Source: Chryseobacterium sp. YIM B08800 (GTDB lineage Bacteria > Bacteroidota > Bacteroidia > Flavobacteriales > Weeksellaceae). Taken from it: a DNA stretch of 64,000 nt. Below are positions 16,947 through 25,764 of this stretch, piece by piece. A program made the translations under genes and the position numbers. The notes below the pieces were generated by a model. That model was given only the letters and a program-made list of their open reading frames with translations. It was not told the origin of the DNA and did not search any database. Numbering within the stretch: position 1 is the first letter of the stretch; every line of letters begins with the position of its first letter. Location of the stretch: NCBI RefSeq assembly GCF_026163565.1, contig NZ_JAPDKN010000041.1:1-64000 (forward strand), written 5' to 3'.

Positions 16947-18218
16947 ATGAGTAATATTTTCTTCCGAATTTATTTTGTGCTGTTTGCATTGGTTACCCAA
17001 TGTTTTTTTGCACAGAATCATCAAGACAGCTTATCAGACGGAACATTAAAAATCAATTCTGCCGAGTTACCTGTAAAAATTTATGCCAGTACAGAATTTA
17101 GAAATATCAATAAATTTGCTGAGGTGGTAACCAATGACAATACTTTGGTTATTTTCACCAAAACCAATGTAGAAGCAGATCCTTATCATTCTAATGCAAT
17201 TCTTATTAATAATTACAAGAACGCAAACTATCAGTTTTTTGATAAAGATTTTAAGCTTGTAGAAAACTCAAACATCTCTGAAGATAAAATTGAAACACTC
17301 AAATATGCATTAAAAACCAAAAAACCGGTAACTTCAGGTGACACTGTTTCATTAGAAACTCCGTTTAAAATTTGGGATATCACTCCCGGAATCCAATTGG
17401 GACCTGTTACATTGCACTTTTATAGTTTGATGTTTATTTTCGCATTCGGAATAGGATATGTTTTGATGACAAAAATGTATCAAACTGATAATGTAAACCT
17501 GAAATATGTAGAACCTATTTTTACATGGACATTAATCGGAACAATTCTGGGAGCAAGAATGGGACACGTTATTTTTTATCAGCCCGAATTATTCAAAGAA
17601 GATTTCTGGAGTGTTTTCTTACCAATAAGTACAAAGAATGGTTTAAAATTTACCGGTTTTTCCGGATTGGCAAGTCACGGAGCTACAATTGCCGTGATTT
17701 TAACAACGCTTTATTATTCATTTAAAATTATCAAGAAAAATCCGTTTTGGGTTTATGACAGATTAGGAATTGTAGTTGCCATTGGTGGAGCTTTTGTTAG
17801 AATGGGGAATTTTTTCAATTCTGAAATCATTGGTAAACCAGTTGATCCTAGTTCACCATTTGCCATTCTTTTTCCACAACAAAGCAGTGAATATGGTGTA
17901 ACCATTCCGCGTTATCCTACTCAGTTATTTGAAGCGGTAGGTTATGTTTTATTGTTTATTTTACTTTGGACTTTGTACAGAAAAACTGACAAAAAATATC
18001 AGCAAGGATGGTTATTTGGTTTATTCTTTATCATTTTGTGGGCAATCAGATTCTTTGTAGAATTTTTGAAAGAACCTCAAGGTGACGAATTTATTTCTTT
18101 TGCAGGATTAAATACCGGACAAATTTTATCAATTCCATTTATGATTGCAGGGTTCATCATTATGATCTATTCTAAAAATTTAAAAATTACAGAAGCTGAA
18201 AACGCTAAACCTGAATAA
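16947..18218 (+). CDS. lgt: Prolipoprotein diacylglyceryl transferase with N-terminal extension
   Basis: A 423-residue protein. The C-terminal 290 or so residues are Lgt: GARMGHVIFY, SHGAT (His244), RMGNFFNSEIIGKP with the conserved Arg and Asn, and YPTQLFE. Lgt transfers diacylglycerol from phosphatidylglycerol to the lipobox cysteine of prelipoproteins in the inner membrane. About 130 residues precede this core: a signal-like segment ending in CFFAQ and a soluble, presumably periplasmic domain absent from E. coli Lgt. The start is ATG 16947; the 17 codons upstream belong to the end of yidD read in another frame. It is cotranscribed with yidD. Confidence 0.9.
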   Translation: MSNIFFRIYFVLFALVTQCFFAQNHQDSLSDGTLKINSAELPVKIYASTEFRNINKFAEVVTNDNTLVIFTKTNVEADPYHSNAILINNYKNANYQFFDKDFKLVENSNISEDKIETLKYALKTKKPVTSGDTVSLETPFKIWDITPGIQLGPVTLHFYSLMFIFAFGIGYVLMTKMYQTDNVNLKYVEPIFTWTLIGTILGARMGHVIFYQPELFKEDFWSVFLPISTKNGLKFTGFSGLASHGATIAVILTTLYYSFKIIKKNPFWVYDRLGIVVAIGGAFVRMGNFFNSEIIGKPVDPSSPFAILFPQQSSEYGVTIPRYPTQLFEAVGYVLLFILLWTLYRKTDKKYQQGWLFGLFFIILWAIRFFVEFLKEPQGDEFISFAGLNTGQILSIPFMIAGFIIMIYSKNLKITEAENAKPE

Positions 18219-18243
18219 TTTTTAAAACACATAAAAATCTGAA

Positions 18244-18269
18244 AGTCACAACTTAGTTGTGGCTTTTTT
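18244..18269 (+). terminator. Rho-independent terminator after lgt
   Basis: AGTCACAAC (18244-18252), loop TTA, GTTGTGGCT (18256-18264) with one G-U pair, then a T run. The stem also encodes the last codons and stop of the convergent nnrDE gene (stop at 18246-18248). Confidence 0.75.
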
Positions 18270-19763
18270 GTTTAAATAAAGAAAGACATTACCAATCTCA
18301 TCGATTACATCTGTAGGCTGCATAGCTTCTTTAGAATGTTTTTCAGCAGCAAAATCAGCGGCTTTTCCATGAAGCCAGACTCCTAAAATAGCAGCTTCCT
18401 GTTCAGAATATTTTTGAGCTAAAAGTGAAGTAATAATTCCGGTAAGAATATCTCCGCTTCCACCTTTTGCCAAACCCGAATTTCCGGTGATATTGTAGAA
18501 AACTTTTCCTTCTGGAGTTACCACTTGCGTATGATGATCTTTTAAAACGATATAAATCCCCAATTCTTTTGCTTTTGTTCTGGCTAAATCTAACCTTTCA
18601 AATGAGTTTTCCGTTTTTCCGAAAAGTCTTTCAAATTCTTTCGGATGCGGCGTTATAATTGATTTTTTAGGAATTAATTCTAAATAAACCTTGTCTTTAG
18701 AAATAATATTTAAAGCATCTGCATCCAAAATCAAAGGAGCTTGGTAATTTTTAAGAAATTTCAGCAAAGCTTTTTCCGTTTCTTTTCCTGTACCTAAACC
18801 AGGACCAATTCCAAAAACAGTCTTTTCCTCATCTTCAATTTGATTGATAAATTTCTCACCGCCCTCAATAAACATTGCTTCGGGAACATTTGTCTGCAGA
18901 ACTCCATAACCACAATTGGGAGCCAAAACAAATGTTAAACCCGAACCTGTTTTTAAAGCCGATTTTGTCGCCAAAACTACCGCTCCTATTTTCCCGTAAC
19001 TTCCACCAACAATAATTGATTTTCCATAAGTTCCTTTATGAGCGAAATCTTGTCTTAATTTAAAAATATTTAGAATAACTTCATCATCAATTACAAAATC
19101 ATTGGTTGGAGTATTTTCAATAAATTCCTGAGATAAATTGATATCTAAGACAATAACTTTTCCGGCAAAAACTCCAATTTCAGGATGAAGAAAAGTTTTT
19201 TTCCAGAACTGAAAAGTCAATGTATAATCTGCTTTAAATATTATTGAATTTTCATCATTGATTTGATCTGCAAATAGTCCTGACGGAATATCAATCGAAA
19301 TTTTAGGATTATTTTTGGAGTTTAAAACTTCAATCACCGTTTTAAAAATACCTTCCAGTTTTCTTGATAATCCGGTTCCGAAAAGCGCATCGATGATTAC
19401 TGTTTTTTCATCAAAATTGTATGTTGAAACTTCTTGAAAATCTTTCACCGAAATTCCGGAAATATCTTTCAGCCTTTTATAATTAATTAAAGCATCATCA
19501 GAAAATTTCAACTGATCTTTATTGATAAATACATCAATATCAAAACCTTTCAAATACAGCATTCTCGCAATGGCAAAACCATCACCGCCATTATTACCGT
19601 TTCCGCAAAATATTGCAAATTTTGTATGATATTTACAATTCGAAAAAATCCATTCTGCACAAAGTGAAGAAGCTCTTTCCATTAATTGAACAGACGAAAT
19701 CGGCTCATTCTGAATGGTATAAAGATCAGCCAATCTGATATTTTCTACAGTAAAAATTTTCAT
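18246..19763 (-). CDS. Bifunctional NAD(P)H-hydrate epimerase / ADP-dependent NAD(P)H-hydrate dehydratase
   Basis: A 505-residue fusion that repairs damaged NADHX and NADPHX. The N-terminal YjeF epimerase domain (about 1-215) has GNGNNGGDGFAIARML and DALFGTGLSRKL. The C-terminal ribokinase-like dehydratase (about 225-500) has GSYGKIGAVVLA, PHPKEFERLFG and GGSGDILTGI. The domain order matches E. coli NnrDE. Alone on its strand here, it converges with lgt and is divergent from mscL. Confidence 0.93.
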   Translation of the reverse strand: MKIFTVENIRLADLYTIQNEPISSVQLMERASSLCAEWIFSNCKYHTKFAIFCGNGNNGGDGFAIARMLYLKGFDIDVFINKDQLKFSDDALINYKRLKDISGISVKDFQEVSTYNFDEKTVIIDALFGTGLSRKLEGIFKTVIEVLNSKNNPKISIDIPSGLFADQINDENSIIFKADYTLTFQFWKKTFLHPEIGVFAGKVIVLDINLSQEFIENTPTNDFVIDDEVILNIFKLRQDFAHKGTYGKSIIVGGSYGKIGAVVLATKSALKTGSGLTFVLAPNCGYGVLQTNVPEAMFIEGGEKFINQIEDEEKTVFGIGPGLGTGKETEKALLKFLKNYQAPLILDADALNIISKDKVYLELIPKKSIITPHPKEFERLFGKTENSFERLDLARTKAKELGIYIVLKDHHTQVVTPEGKVFYNITGNSGLAKGGSGDILTGIITSLLAQKYSEQEAAILGVWLHGKAADFAAEKHSKEAMQPTDVIDEIGNVFLYLNKKATTKL

Positions 19764-19855
19764 TTTGCTTGTTTTTTTTCAATTTAATGATAGTTTCTGA
19801 TAATTTAAAGCAAAAAAAATACCCAAAACATCTAAGATTTATTATATTTAAATGA

Positions 19856-19863
19856 TACTTTTG
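19856..19863 (+). promoter_or_regulatory. -7 promoter element of mscL
   Basis: TACTTTTG fits TAnnTTTG and stands 25 nt before the mscL start codon. No clear -33 TTTG was found at the usual distance. Confidence 0.5.
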
Positions 19864-19888
19864 TGTAAAACAACTAAAAATATAAATT

Positions 19889-20332
19889 ATGGGATTTGTT
19901 AAAGAATTTAAAGAATTTGCCATTAAAGGCAACGCTTTTGATCTGGCGGTGGGTGTAATCATCGGTGGAGCTTTCGGAAAAATTGTAACGAGTATGATCG
20001 ATGATTTAATCATGCCTATCGTTGCAGCAATCGTGGGAAAACCAGATTTTAGCAGTATTTATTTCGCAATGGGAAAAGGTTCTGAAAATATTCCTGCAGG
20101 ATCAACGCTTGCAAAAGCTAAAGAACTTGCTCCGGATGCAGCAATTTTTGCCTACGGAAATTTCATTACAGTAGCAATCAATTTTATACTTCTTGCGTTT
20201 GTTGTTTTCATGCTTGTAAAAACAATTAACAGAATGAGAAAAACTGAAGCTGAAACTCCTGCAGAACCAGCTGCACCAACAACTACAGAACAATTACTTT
20301 CTGAAATTCGTGACGAATTGAAAAAGAAATAA
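19889..20332 (+). CDS. mscL: Large-conductance mechanosensitive channel MscL
   Basis: A 147-residue channel subunit with the N-terminal amphipathic helix MGFVKEFKEFAIKGNAFDLA, a first membrane helix VGVIIGGAFGKIVTSMIDDL, a periplasmic loop and a second helix FILLAFVVFMLVKTINRM. It ends in a cytoplasmic helix EQLLSEIRDELKKK. MscL homopentamers open under membrane tension to release solutes during osmotic downshock. It is a single-gene transcript with its own -7 element and terminator. Confidence 0.96.
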   Translation: MGFVKEFKEFAIKGNAFDLAVGVIIGGAFGKIVTSMIDDLIMPIVAAIVGKPDFSSIYFAMGKGSENIPAGSTLAKAKELAPDAAIFAYGNFITVAINFILLAFVVFMLVKTINRMRKTEAETPAEPAAPTTTEQLLSEIRDELKKK

Positions 20333-20359
20333 TAAAAATTTTACATAAAAAAACAAATC

Positions 20360-20388
20360 CGCCGCAACTAAAGTTGCGGCGAATTTTT
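20360..20388. terminator. Bidirectional terminator between mscL and serA
   Basis: CGCCGCAAC (20360-20368), loop TAAA, GTTGCGGCG (20373-20381) forms a perfect 9-bp GC-rich stem. It is followed by TTTTT on the plus strand and an A run on the other side, so it can end both convergent genes. Confidence 0.85.
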
Positions 20389-20408
20389 ATAACGATAAAA
20401 CAATATTT

Positions 20409-21368
20409 TTACTGAATTTGTAAAATACTTGTAATCTGCTCTGCCAAAGAAAGCCCGATTCTATCCTGAGCTTCCAAAGTTGAAGCACCTGTATGTGGTG
20501 TTACAGAAATTTTAGAATGCGTAATAATTTCTTTTGATGGAGTCGGCTCATTAATAAAAACATCAAGACCTGCAAATCTTACTTTTCCTGAATCTAAAGC
20601 TTCAATTAAAGCAGTTTCATCAATCACACCACCTCTTGAACAGTTAACAATAGCAACACCATCTTTCATCATTTCAAACTCAGATTTGCCGATCATATAA
20701 CCTTCTTTCTGAGCCGGAACGTGAAGCGTAATAAAATCTGAATGTCTTAAAACTTGCTCCAAAGGTTCAGTTTCAATATCTACATTGATGAACTGATTGT
20801 TGTAGAAAGTTACTTTAATACTTGCTTTCCCAACCATATTATCAGCAGCAATTACTCTCATCCCTAAACCTAAAGCAATTTTAGCAACTTCCTGACCGAT
20901 TCTTCCCATCCCAACGATTCCGATGGTTTTTCCTTTCAATTCAATACCTGCAGCATAAGCTTTTTTTAGCGATGCAAATTCTGTATCTCCAATCAAAGGC
21001 ATTTTTCTGTTGGAATCCTGCAAAAATCTAGCTCCTGAAAATAAATGGGCAAAAACCAATTCAGCAACCGATTCTGAAGAAGCAGAAGGCGTGTTGATCA
21101 CATGAATTCCTTTTTCTCTTGCATAATCTACATCAATATTATCCATTCCTACTCCACCTCTACCGATGATTTCCAGTGACGGACAATTATCAATAATATC
21201 TTTTCTTACCTGTGTCGCACTTCTCACTAAAACTGTACGAATCTTGTGCTCGTTGATGTAATCTAAAAGAAGCTCCTGCGGAACTTTTGTAGTAATTACC
21301 TCAAAGCCTTTTTCAGTTAATGCATCAATCCCAGACTGATCTAAACCGTCGTTTGCTAAAACTTTCAT
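20409..21368 (-). CDS. serA: D-3-phosphoglycerate dehydrogenase
   Basis: A 319-residue D-2-hydroxyacid dehydrogenase. The nucleotide-binding motif is GIVGMGRIGQEVAKIALGLG, the family signature is MKDGVAIVNCSRGGVIDETA, and the catalytic His lies in TPHTGAST. The short form lacking ACT domains is common in Bacteroidota. It oxidises 3-phosphoglycerate in the first step of serine synthesis. The substrate is inferred from family placement; another 2-hydroxyacid dehydrogenase cannot be fully excluded. It stands about 100 bp after the HAD gene on the same strand. Confidence 0.88.
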   Translation of the reverse strand: MKVLANDGLDQSGIDALTEKGFEVITTKVPQELLLDYINEHKIRTVLVRSATQVRKDIIDNCPSLEIIGRGGVGMDNIDVDYAREKGIHVINTPSASSESVAELVFAHLFSGARFLQDSNRKMPLIGDTEFASLKKAYAAGIELKGKTIGIVGMGRIGQEVAKIALGLGMRVIAADNMVGKASIKVTFYNNQFINVDIETEPLEQVLRHSDFITLHVPAQKEGYMIGKSEFEMMKDGVAIVNCSRGGVIDETALIEALDSGKVRFAGLDVFINEPTPSKEIITHSKISVTPHTGASTLEAQDRIGLSLAEQITSILQIQ

Positions 21369-21465
21369 AACTAACTTATAATCTATTTAAAATGTAAAAA
21401 GATTTAAAAATTAAAAGAATTTCTGGTTTTCACCTTTCGTTTAATCTTTAAATCTTTTCTATGAT

Positions 21466-21870
21466 TTAATCTTCTTTAAAAACTTCTATGGTCACTTGCT
21501 TTTCAATCAAGTCGGTAAATTTACCTTTGTATCTTGTAGCTCTTACCAAGTGATTATCAATCCAGTGATAATTTCCTCCTCTTGGTTTACCACACAAAAC
21601 ACTGTGATATTTGAAACCATGTTTATCTAACCAATCTATTGTAATTTGTTTCAAATTTTCAGTTCTTGAAGTGAAAAAACAAATTTGGTGACCTTCATCA
21701 TACCATTTGTTAATGGTTTCCAGCGCATCGGGAAAAGGCTCACAGGTTACCATTCTTTCTGGCTCTTCGTTTGGAACATCGTCTGTAATTGTTCCGTCGA
21801 TATCTATCAGATAATTTTTAATTCCGTCTTTTAGAATCGGACTGATATGCTCAATATAATCTAGTTCCAT
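21466..21870 (-). CDS. HAD-superfamily hydrolase-like protein
   Basis: A 134-residue protein with a HAD motif I, LIDIDGTITDD (nucleophile and acid Asp residues), motif II in FFTSRTE and a late WIDNHL. There is no cap domain, so it is a minimal HAD phosphatase. Related flavobacterial proteins are sometimes labelled phosphoheptose isomerase, which the motifs do not support. The substrate is unknown. It is probably the first gene of a transcript with serA. Confidence 0.72.
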   Translation of the reverse strand: MELDYIEHISPILKDGIKNYLIDIDGTITDDVPNEEPERMVTCEPFPDALETINKWYDEGHQICFFTSRTENLKQITIDWLDKHGFKYHSVLCGKPRGGNYHWIDNHLVRATRYKGKFTDLIEKQVTIEVFKED

Positions 21871-22098
21871 CGTTCAAAAATTTTAAAGTGCAAAGTTACA
21901 CTTTCTCATCCAAACAGATACATTAATCTTAGTTTATGTTAAAAATTTAACACAAAATCAATTTTTAAATTAACGAAACTTAATATTTCATTGCATTTTT
22001 CATAAATATAGAGAATGTTTTTCACATTCAAAAAAGCTAAAATTTCATAAATAATTAAAAAAACTAAACATTTATTTTACAAAATCACGTTTTAAACT

Positions 22099-22106
22099 TA
22101 AATTTG
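22099..22106 (+). promoter_or_regulatory. -7 promoter element of idi
   Basis: TAAATTTG fits TAnnTTTG and ends only 5 nt before the idi ATG at 22112, so a transcript from it would be nearly leaderless. Confidence 0.45.
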
Positions 22107-22111
22107 TAGGA

Positions 22112-22621
22112 ATGGAAGAATTGGTAGTATTAGTAAATCCGGAAGATAAAGTTTTAGGTTTGATGGAAAAACAGCAGGCTCATATTAATGGGCTTCTTCA
22201 TCGTGCTTTTTCGGTTTTTTTATTTAATGAAAACGGCGAAATGCTTTTGCAGAAACGCGCTGCAGAAAAATATCATTCTCCGCACCAATGGACCAATGCG
22301 GTTTGCTCGCATCCCAGAATTGAAGAAACCTATCTTGAAGGCGCAAAAAGAAGATTGAATGAAGAACTCGGAATAGAAGCTGAACTTTCAGAAAAATTTC
22401 ATTTTATCTATAAAGCTGATGTTGGAGGCGGACTTTGGGAGCACGAGCTCGATCACGTTTTTACAGGAACTTATAATTCTGATTTCAATCTGAATAAAGA
22501 TGAAGTGGAAGAAGTTCGCTATATTACACTGGAAAATTTAGATAAAGAAATATCAGAACATCCCGAACAATTTACAGAATGGTTTAAAATTATTCTGGAA
22601 GAATATAAACATCATTTTTAA
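22112..22621 (+). CDS. idi: Isopentenyl-diphosphate Delta-isomerase, type 1
   Basis: A 169-residue Nudix-fold enzyme that interconverts isopentenyl and dimethylallyl diphosphate in isoprenoid synthesis. It has the N-terminal HRAFSVFLFN metal-site segment, WTNAVCSHPR with the active-site Cys, a Nudix-like GAKRRLNEELGI, and WEHELDHVF carrying the catalytic Glu. Length matches E. coli Idi. The gene downstream starts 9 bp after its stop. Confidence 0.95.
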   Translation: MEELVVLVNPEDKVLGLMEKQQAHINGLLHRAFSVFLFNENGEMLLQKRAAEKYHSPHQWTNAVCSHPRIEETYLEGAKRRLNEELGIEAELSEKFHFIYKADVGGGLWEHELDHVFTGTYNSDFNLNKDEVEEVRYITLENLDKEISEHPEQFTEWFKIILEEYKHHF

Positions 22622-22630
22622 AACACACAG

Positions 22631-23107
22631 ATGAAAAAAATTGTATTAATCACAGCTATTTTATTGAGCATTTACTCGTTTTCTCAGAAACTGGGAACTG
22701 AGCTTTATGAAAGTGAAAACTATTCGATCACAATACCCGATACATGGAAAGCAACAAATGATGAAGGAATTGTAAACATTTTCCCCACCAATGAAATTGG
22801 CGCAGTTACCATTTCAGAATATCATAATCTGGATTTGCCAAAAGCAGAAGTGAAAAAATTCATCCTTGCTTTGTACAACTCTCCGGATGACGAAAAGAAA
22901 GTAAAAAATACGGGAAGTAAAAAAGGATATTCAGAATATCAGTATGAATATTTTGATGAAAAAGAAAAGCTGTTCTGGATTACAAAATTATATCAGAAAG
23001 ATAAAAGTATGTTTTTGGTAAGCATCAATTGCCAACAAAAACACTGGAACGGAAATTATATGAAAGTTTTTAACGAGACTTTTGAAAGTTTTAAAATAAA
23101 AAAATAG
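22631..23107 (+). CDS. Exported protein of unknown function, possible PsbP/Mog1-like fold
   Basis: A 158-residue protein with signal peptide (MKKIVLITAILLSIYSFSQ). The mature part opens with YSITIPDTWKA, a hydrophobic 'IP..W' start seen in PsbP/Mog1-type domains, and continues with alternating strands to a C-terminal FNETFESFKI. That fold is a guess from pattern only. It stands 9 bp after idi and probably shares its transcript. Confidence 0.6.
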   Translation: MKKIVLITAILLSIYSFSQKLGTELYESENYSITIPDTWKATNDEGIVNIFPTNEIGAVTISEYHNLDLPKAEVKKFILALYNSPDDEKKVKNTGSKKGYSEYQYEYFDEKEKLFWITKLYQKDKSMFLVSINCQQKHWNGNYMKVFNETFESFKIKK

Positions 23108-23117
23108 AAAACATATT

Positions 23118-23146
23118 GTTGATTGTTTTTAGTTTACGGTTGATAG
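23118..23146. repeat. Heptad array, 4 units
   Basis: Units GTTGATT, GTTTTTA, GTTTACG, GTTGATA lie in the spacer before gcvT. The wording closely matches the arrays in the trp operon. CAAACTAAAA shortly downstream is complementary to its TTTTAGTTT part, giving a partial opposed arm. Confidence 0.5.
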
Positions 23147-23207
23147 AATAACATTTCAAACTAAAATTATCATCTGCTATTTAATTAAAATATATAATAA
23201 GATAAAA

Positions 23208-24284
23208 ATGAAAAAAACAGCATTGTACGACAAACACGTTTCTTTGGGAGCGAAAATGGTACCTTTTGCAGGATTTGATATGCCTGTACAATATTCCGGA
23301 GTAACGGAAGAACACTTTGCAGTAAGAGAAAAAGCAGGATTGTTTGACGTATCTCACATGGGACAGTTTTTCGTTGAAGGTGAAGGTGCAAAAGATCTTT
23401 TGCAGTTTGTAACGACAAACAATGTTGATGTTTTAGAAAACGGAAAAGCTCAGTACTCTTGTCTTCCGAACGAAAACGGAGGAATTGTAGATGATCTTAT
23501 CGTTTATAAAATGGCAGATCAAAAATATTTTGTGGTTGTAAATGCTTCAAATATTGATAAAGACTGGGATCATATTTCAAAATACAACAGTTTCGGAGCA
23601 AAATTAACCAACGCTTCAGACGAAATGTCTTTATTGGCAGTTCAGGGACCGAAAGCGACTGAAATTCTTCAGAAATTAACAGAAACTAACCTTTCTGAAA
23701 TTCCTTATTACAATTTCACTGTTGGAACTGTTGCAGGAGTAAACGACGTGATCATTTCAAACACGGGTTATACAGGAAGCGGTGGTTTTGAAATCTATTT
23801 CAACAACGAGTCTGCAGAAAAATTGTGGGATGCTATTATTGAAGCCGGAGCTGAAGAAGGAATTATCCCTTGTGGGTTGGCTGCAAGAGACACTTTAAGA
23901 TTAGAAAAAGGATTCTGTCTTTACGGAATGGATATTGACGATACAACGTCTCCTATTGAAGCCGGATTAGGCTGGATTACAAAGTTTGATAAAGACTTTG
24001 TGTCGAAAGATATTTTTGCAAAACAGAAAGAAGTAGGTGTTTCGAGAAAATTGGTTGGTTTCGAATTGACAGACAAAGGTGTTCCAAGACACGATTATCC
24101 TGTAGTGGACGCTGAAGGAAATGTAATCGGGAAAGTTACCTCAGGAACGCAGTCGCCAATGAAAAAAATCGGTTTGGGGATCGCTTATGTAGATAAGCCT
24201 CATTTCAAATTAGGAACTGAGATCTTTATTCAGGTAAGAAATAAAAATATCCCTGCAAAAGTGGTAAAAATGCCATTCGTTTAA
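23208..24284 (+). CDS. gcvT: Aminomethyltransferase, glycine cleavage T protein
   Basis: A 358-residue GcvT. N-terminal motifs are [13 protein letters not shown] and FDVSHMGQ; the folate-binding core includes [12 protein letters not shown] and [14 protein letters not shown]; the C-terminal barrel has [13 protein letters not shown]. It transfers the methylene group of the aminomethyl-lipoyl H protein to tetrahydrofolate and releases ammonia. The other glycine-cleavage genes are not in this window. No glycine riboswitch was recognised in the 100-bp leader. A terminator follows directly. Confidence 0.96.
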   Translation: MKKTALYDKHVSLGAKMVPFAGFDMPVQYSGVTEEHFAVREKAGLFDVSHMGQFFVEGEGAKDLLQFVTTNNVDVLENGKAQYSCLPNENGGIVDDLIVYKMADQKYFVVVNASNIDKDWDHISKYNSFGAKLTNASDEMSLLAVQGPKATEILQKLTETNLSEIPYYNFTVGTVAGVNDVIISNTGYTGSGGFEIYFNNESAEKLWDAIIEAGAEEGIIPCGLAARDTLRLEKGFCLYGMDIDDTTSPIEAGLGWITKFDKDFVSKDIFAKQKEVGVSRKLVGFELTDKGVPRHDYPVVDAEGNVIGKVTSGTQSPMKKIGLGIAYVDKPHFKLGTEIFIQVRNKNIPAKVVKMPFV

Positions 24285-24308
24285 GCTGATATTTTTAATT
24301 AAATATAA

Positions 24309-24343
24309 AACCGCTTTATCATTTTGATGAAGCGGTTCTTTTT
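24309..24343 (+). terminator. Rho-independent terminator of gcvT
   Basis: AACCGCTTTATCA (24309-24321) pairs with TGATGAAGCGGTT (24325-24337) with one wobble pair and a short loop, followed by CTTTTTT. Confidence 0.85.
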
Positions 24344-24449
24344 TACAATTGTGTCTTTTGTGATGCTCTTAGTGAACCTTGTGGTTAATAAATCTAAACA
24401 CTAAGTTCACAAATATTTTTCACAAGATTCACAACGCACCTGTTAAGAT

Positions 24450-24695
24450 TTCGTCTACTGCATCTTATTTCCCGCAAGTTGTTTGAAACTTCCTGCGACC
24501 GCATTTTCTTTCCCGTAATCTGTTTGAGACTTCCGTCAACTGTGTTTTGTTTCGCACAGTTTGTTTGGAACTTTCTACGATTGCATTTTGTTTCCCACAA
24601 TCTGTTTGAGACTTCCGTCAACTTTATTTTATTTCCCGCAGTTTGTTTGAAACCAAACAACTTTTACTTTTGTTCCAAACAAGCTGTTAAAATTC
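24450..24695. repeat. 41-bp degenerate tandem repeat, 5-6 units, 82-bp higher-order period
   Basis: Units start at 24450, 24491, 24532, 24573 and 24614, each exactly 41 bp; a sixth at 24655 is strongly diverged. The shared core is 'TTTCCC.CA..TGTTTGA.ACT'. By hand count, units 1 and 3 differ at about 7 positions, units 2 and 4 at about 7, but units 1 and 2 at about 14, so duplication proceeded in pairs. Open frames cross it on both strands, but a 41-bp period shifts frame in every unit, so I do not consider it coding. There are no spacers as in CRISPR. Together with the terminator before it and the palindrome after it, it fills the gap 24285-24806. Confidence 0.8.
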
Positions 24696-24725
24696 TAAAA
24701 ATCATTTTCGATTAAGCACACAAAA

Positions 24726-24758
24726 AAACCTCACAGGTTTTTAAAACCTGTGAGGTTT
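24726..24758. repeat. Perfect 16-bp inverted repeat (probable bidirectional terminator)
   Basis: AAACCTCACAGGTTTT (24726-24741) and its exact complement (24743-24758) surround a single T. The same CCTCACAGG palindrome is familiar from flavobacterial spacers. It lies 48 bp after the end of the minus-strand ArsC-like gene and could terminate it. Confidence 0.65.
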
Positions 24759-24806
24759 GGGTATATTTTCAAAAAGATATTTAAAATTAGTGAATTCGTG
24801 GCAGAC

Positions 24807-25160
24807 TTACTCCACTCCAAAAAATATCTTCAAAGCTTCTACATTTTTCTTATCATTTCCAACAAAAATTTCTTTATCAGTAATAAAAACAGGACGCTTT
24901 AAAAAAGTATAATGATCTAAAATAAGTTCTTTAAAATCCTTTTCTGTTAAAGATTTTACATCCAGTCCTCTCAATTTGATCTGAGTAGATTTCTTGCTGA
25001 ATAATGCTTCGTAAGACTTTGTATGCTCGTACATTTCAGCCAATTCTTCTTTGTTGATCGGTTCTTTTCTTATTTCTCTTTTTTCCCAGTCTGAAAGATC
25101 AAACTGTGCTAAAATCTTTCTGCAGGTATCACAAGTATTAAGATGAAAAACTTTCTTCAT
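24807..25160 (-). CDS. ArsC/Spx-family thioredoxin-fold protein
   Basis: A 117-residue protein of the ArsC/Spx fold: an N-terminal strand followed by CDTCRK (a CxxC near residue 10) and a conserved late segment RPVFITDKEIFVG, matching the 'RP' motif of the family. True ArsC proteins use the first Cys to reduce arsenate, while Spx-type members bind RNA polymerase. No ars gene is nearby and the arsenate-binding residues are not clear, so the specific role is open. Confidence 0.75.
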   Translation of the reverse strand: MKKVFHLNTCDTCRKILAQFDLSDWEKREIRKEPINKEELAEMYEHTKSYEALFSKKSTQIKLRGLDVKSLTEKDFKELILDHYTFLKRPVFITDKEIFVGNDKKNVEALKIFFGVE

Positions 25161-25238
25161 AAATTAAATTTTCCCCAAAAGTAAGGCTAAATATAAAATT
25201 CTGAAAATTATTAAATACCTTTATTAAAATTAAAAAAA

Positions 25239-25706
25239 ATGGATAACAAACCTGTTACTTTTCAGTTTATCTCTGAGCCTTCAGATGTAAATTATGGTGG
25301 AAACGTACACGGCGGAAGTGTAATGAAGTGGATCGACCAAGCTGGTTACGCCTGTGCAACCACATGGAGTGGAAATTATTCTGTAACAGTCTACGTTGGA
25401 GGAATTCGTTTCTACGAACCTATTAAGATCGGTGAAATTGTAAAAGTAGAAGCACAGGTAATTTATACTGGTTCTTCGAGTATGCATATTGCGATCAATG
25501 TTTTTTCAAGAAATTTGAAGCAGCCTACTTTTGATAAGAAAACGCACTGCATCATTGTATTTGTAGCCGTAGATGAAAATGGAAAGAAACTTCCAGTTCC
25601 GAAATGGATTCCTGAAACTGAAGAAGAAAAACAACAGGAGAAATATGCAAAACGTCTAATGGAGCTAAGAACTCAGATTGAAGATGAAATGAAACCTTTT
25701 TTGTAA
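25239..25706 (+). CDS. Acyl-CoA thioesterase, hotdog family
   Basis: A 155-residue single-hotdog protein with the acyl-CoA hydrolase signature VNYGGNVHGGSVMKWIDQAG, in which the Asp is the usual catalytic residue, followed by GIRFYEPIKIGEIV and a C-terminal basic helix. It resembles the bacterial BACH/YciA type that cleaves medium- and long-chain acyl-CoA. It is divergent from the ArsC-like gene and ends in a shared terminator with the peptide gene downstream. Confidence 0.88.
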   Translation: MDNKPVTFQFISEPSDVNYGGNVHGGSVMKWIDQAGYACATTWSGNYSVTVYVGGIRFYEPIKIGEIVKVEAQVIYTGSSSMHIAINVFSRNLKQPTFDKKTHCIIVFVAVDENGKKLPVPKWIPETEEEKQQEKYAKRLMELRTQIEDEMKPFL

Positions 25707-25725
25707 AGATTTATTGTTTAAAGTA

Positions 25726-25758
25726 AAAACCCTTCCAAAGATAATTTGGAAGGGTTTT
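25726..25758. terminator. Bidirectional terminator
   Basis: AAAACCCTTCCAAA (25726-25739) and TTTGGAAGGGTTTT (25745-25758) form a perfect 14-bp stem with a 5-nt loop and T tracts on both strands. It ends the thioesterase gene and the convergent peptide gene at 25765. Confidence 0.88.
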
Positions 25759-25764
25759 ATTATT

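Noticed and set aside
23108..23207. Possible glycine riboswitch before gcvT
   Set aside because: The 100-bp leader is AT-rich with a heptad array and no recognisable aptamer core.
24450..24695. CRISPR-like array
   Set aside because: Units are contiguous and degenerate with no unique spacers, and no cas gene is present.
24394..24715. Open frames on both strands through the gcvT-downstream repeat (about 78-88 codons each)
   Set aside because: They are by-products of a 41-bp tandem repeat, whose period shifts the frame in each unit; no signal, promoter or family match.
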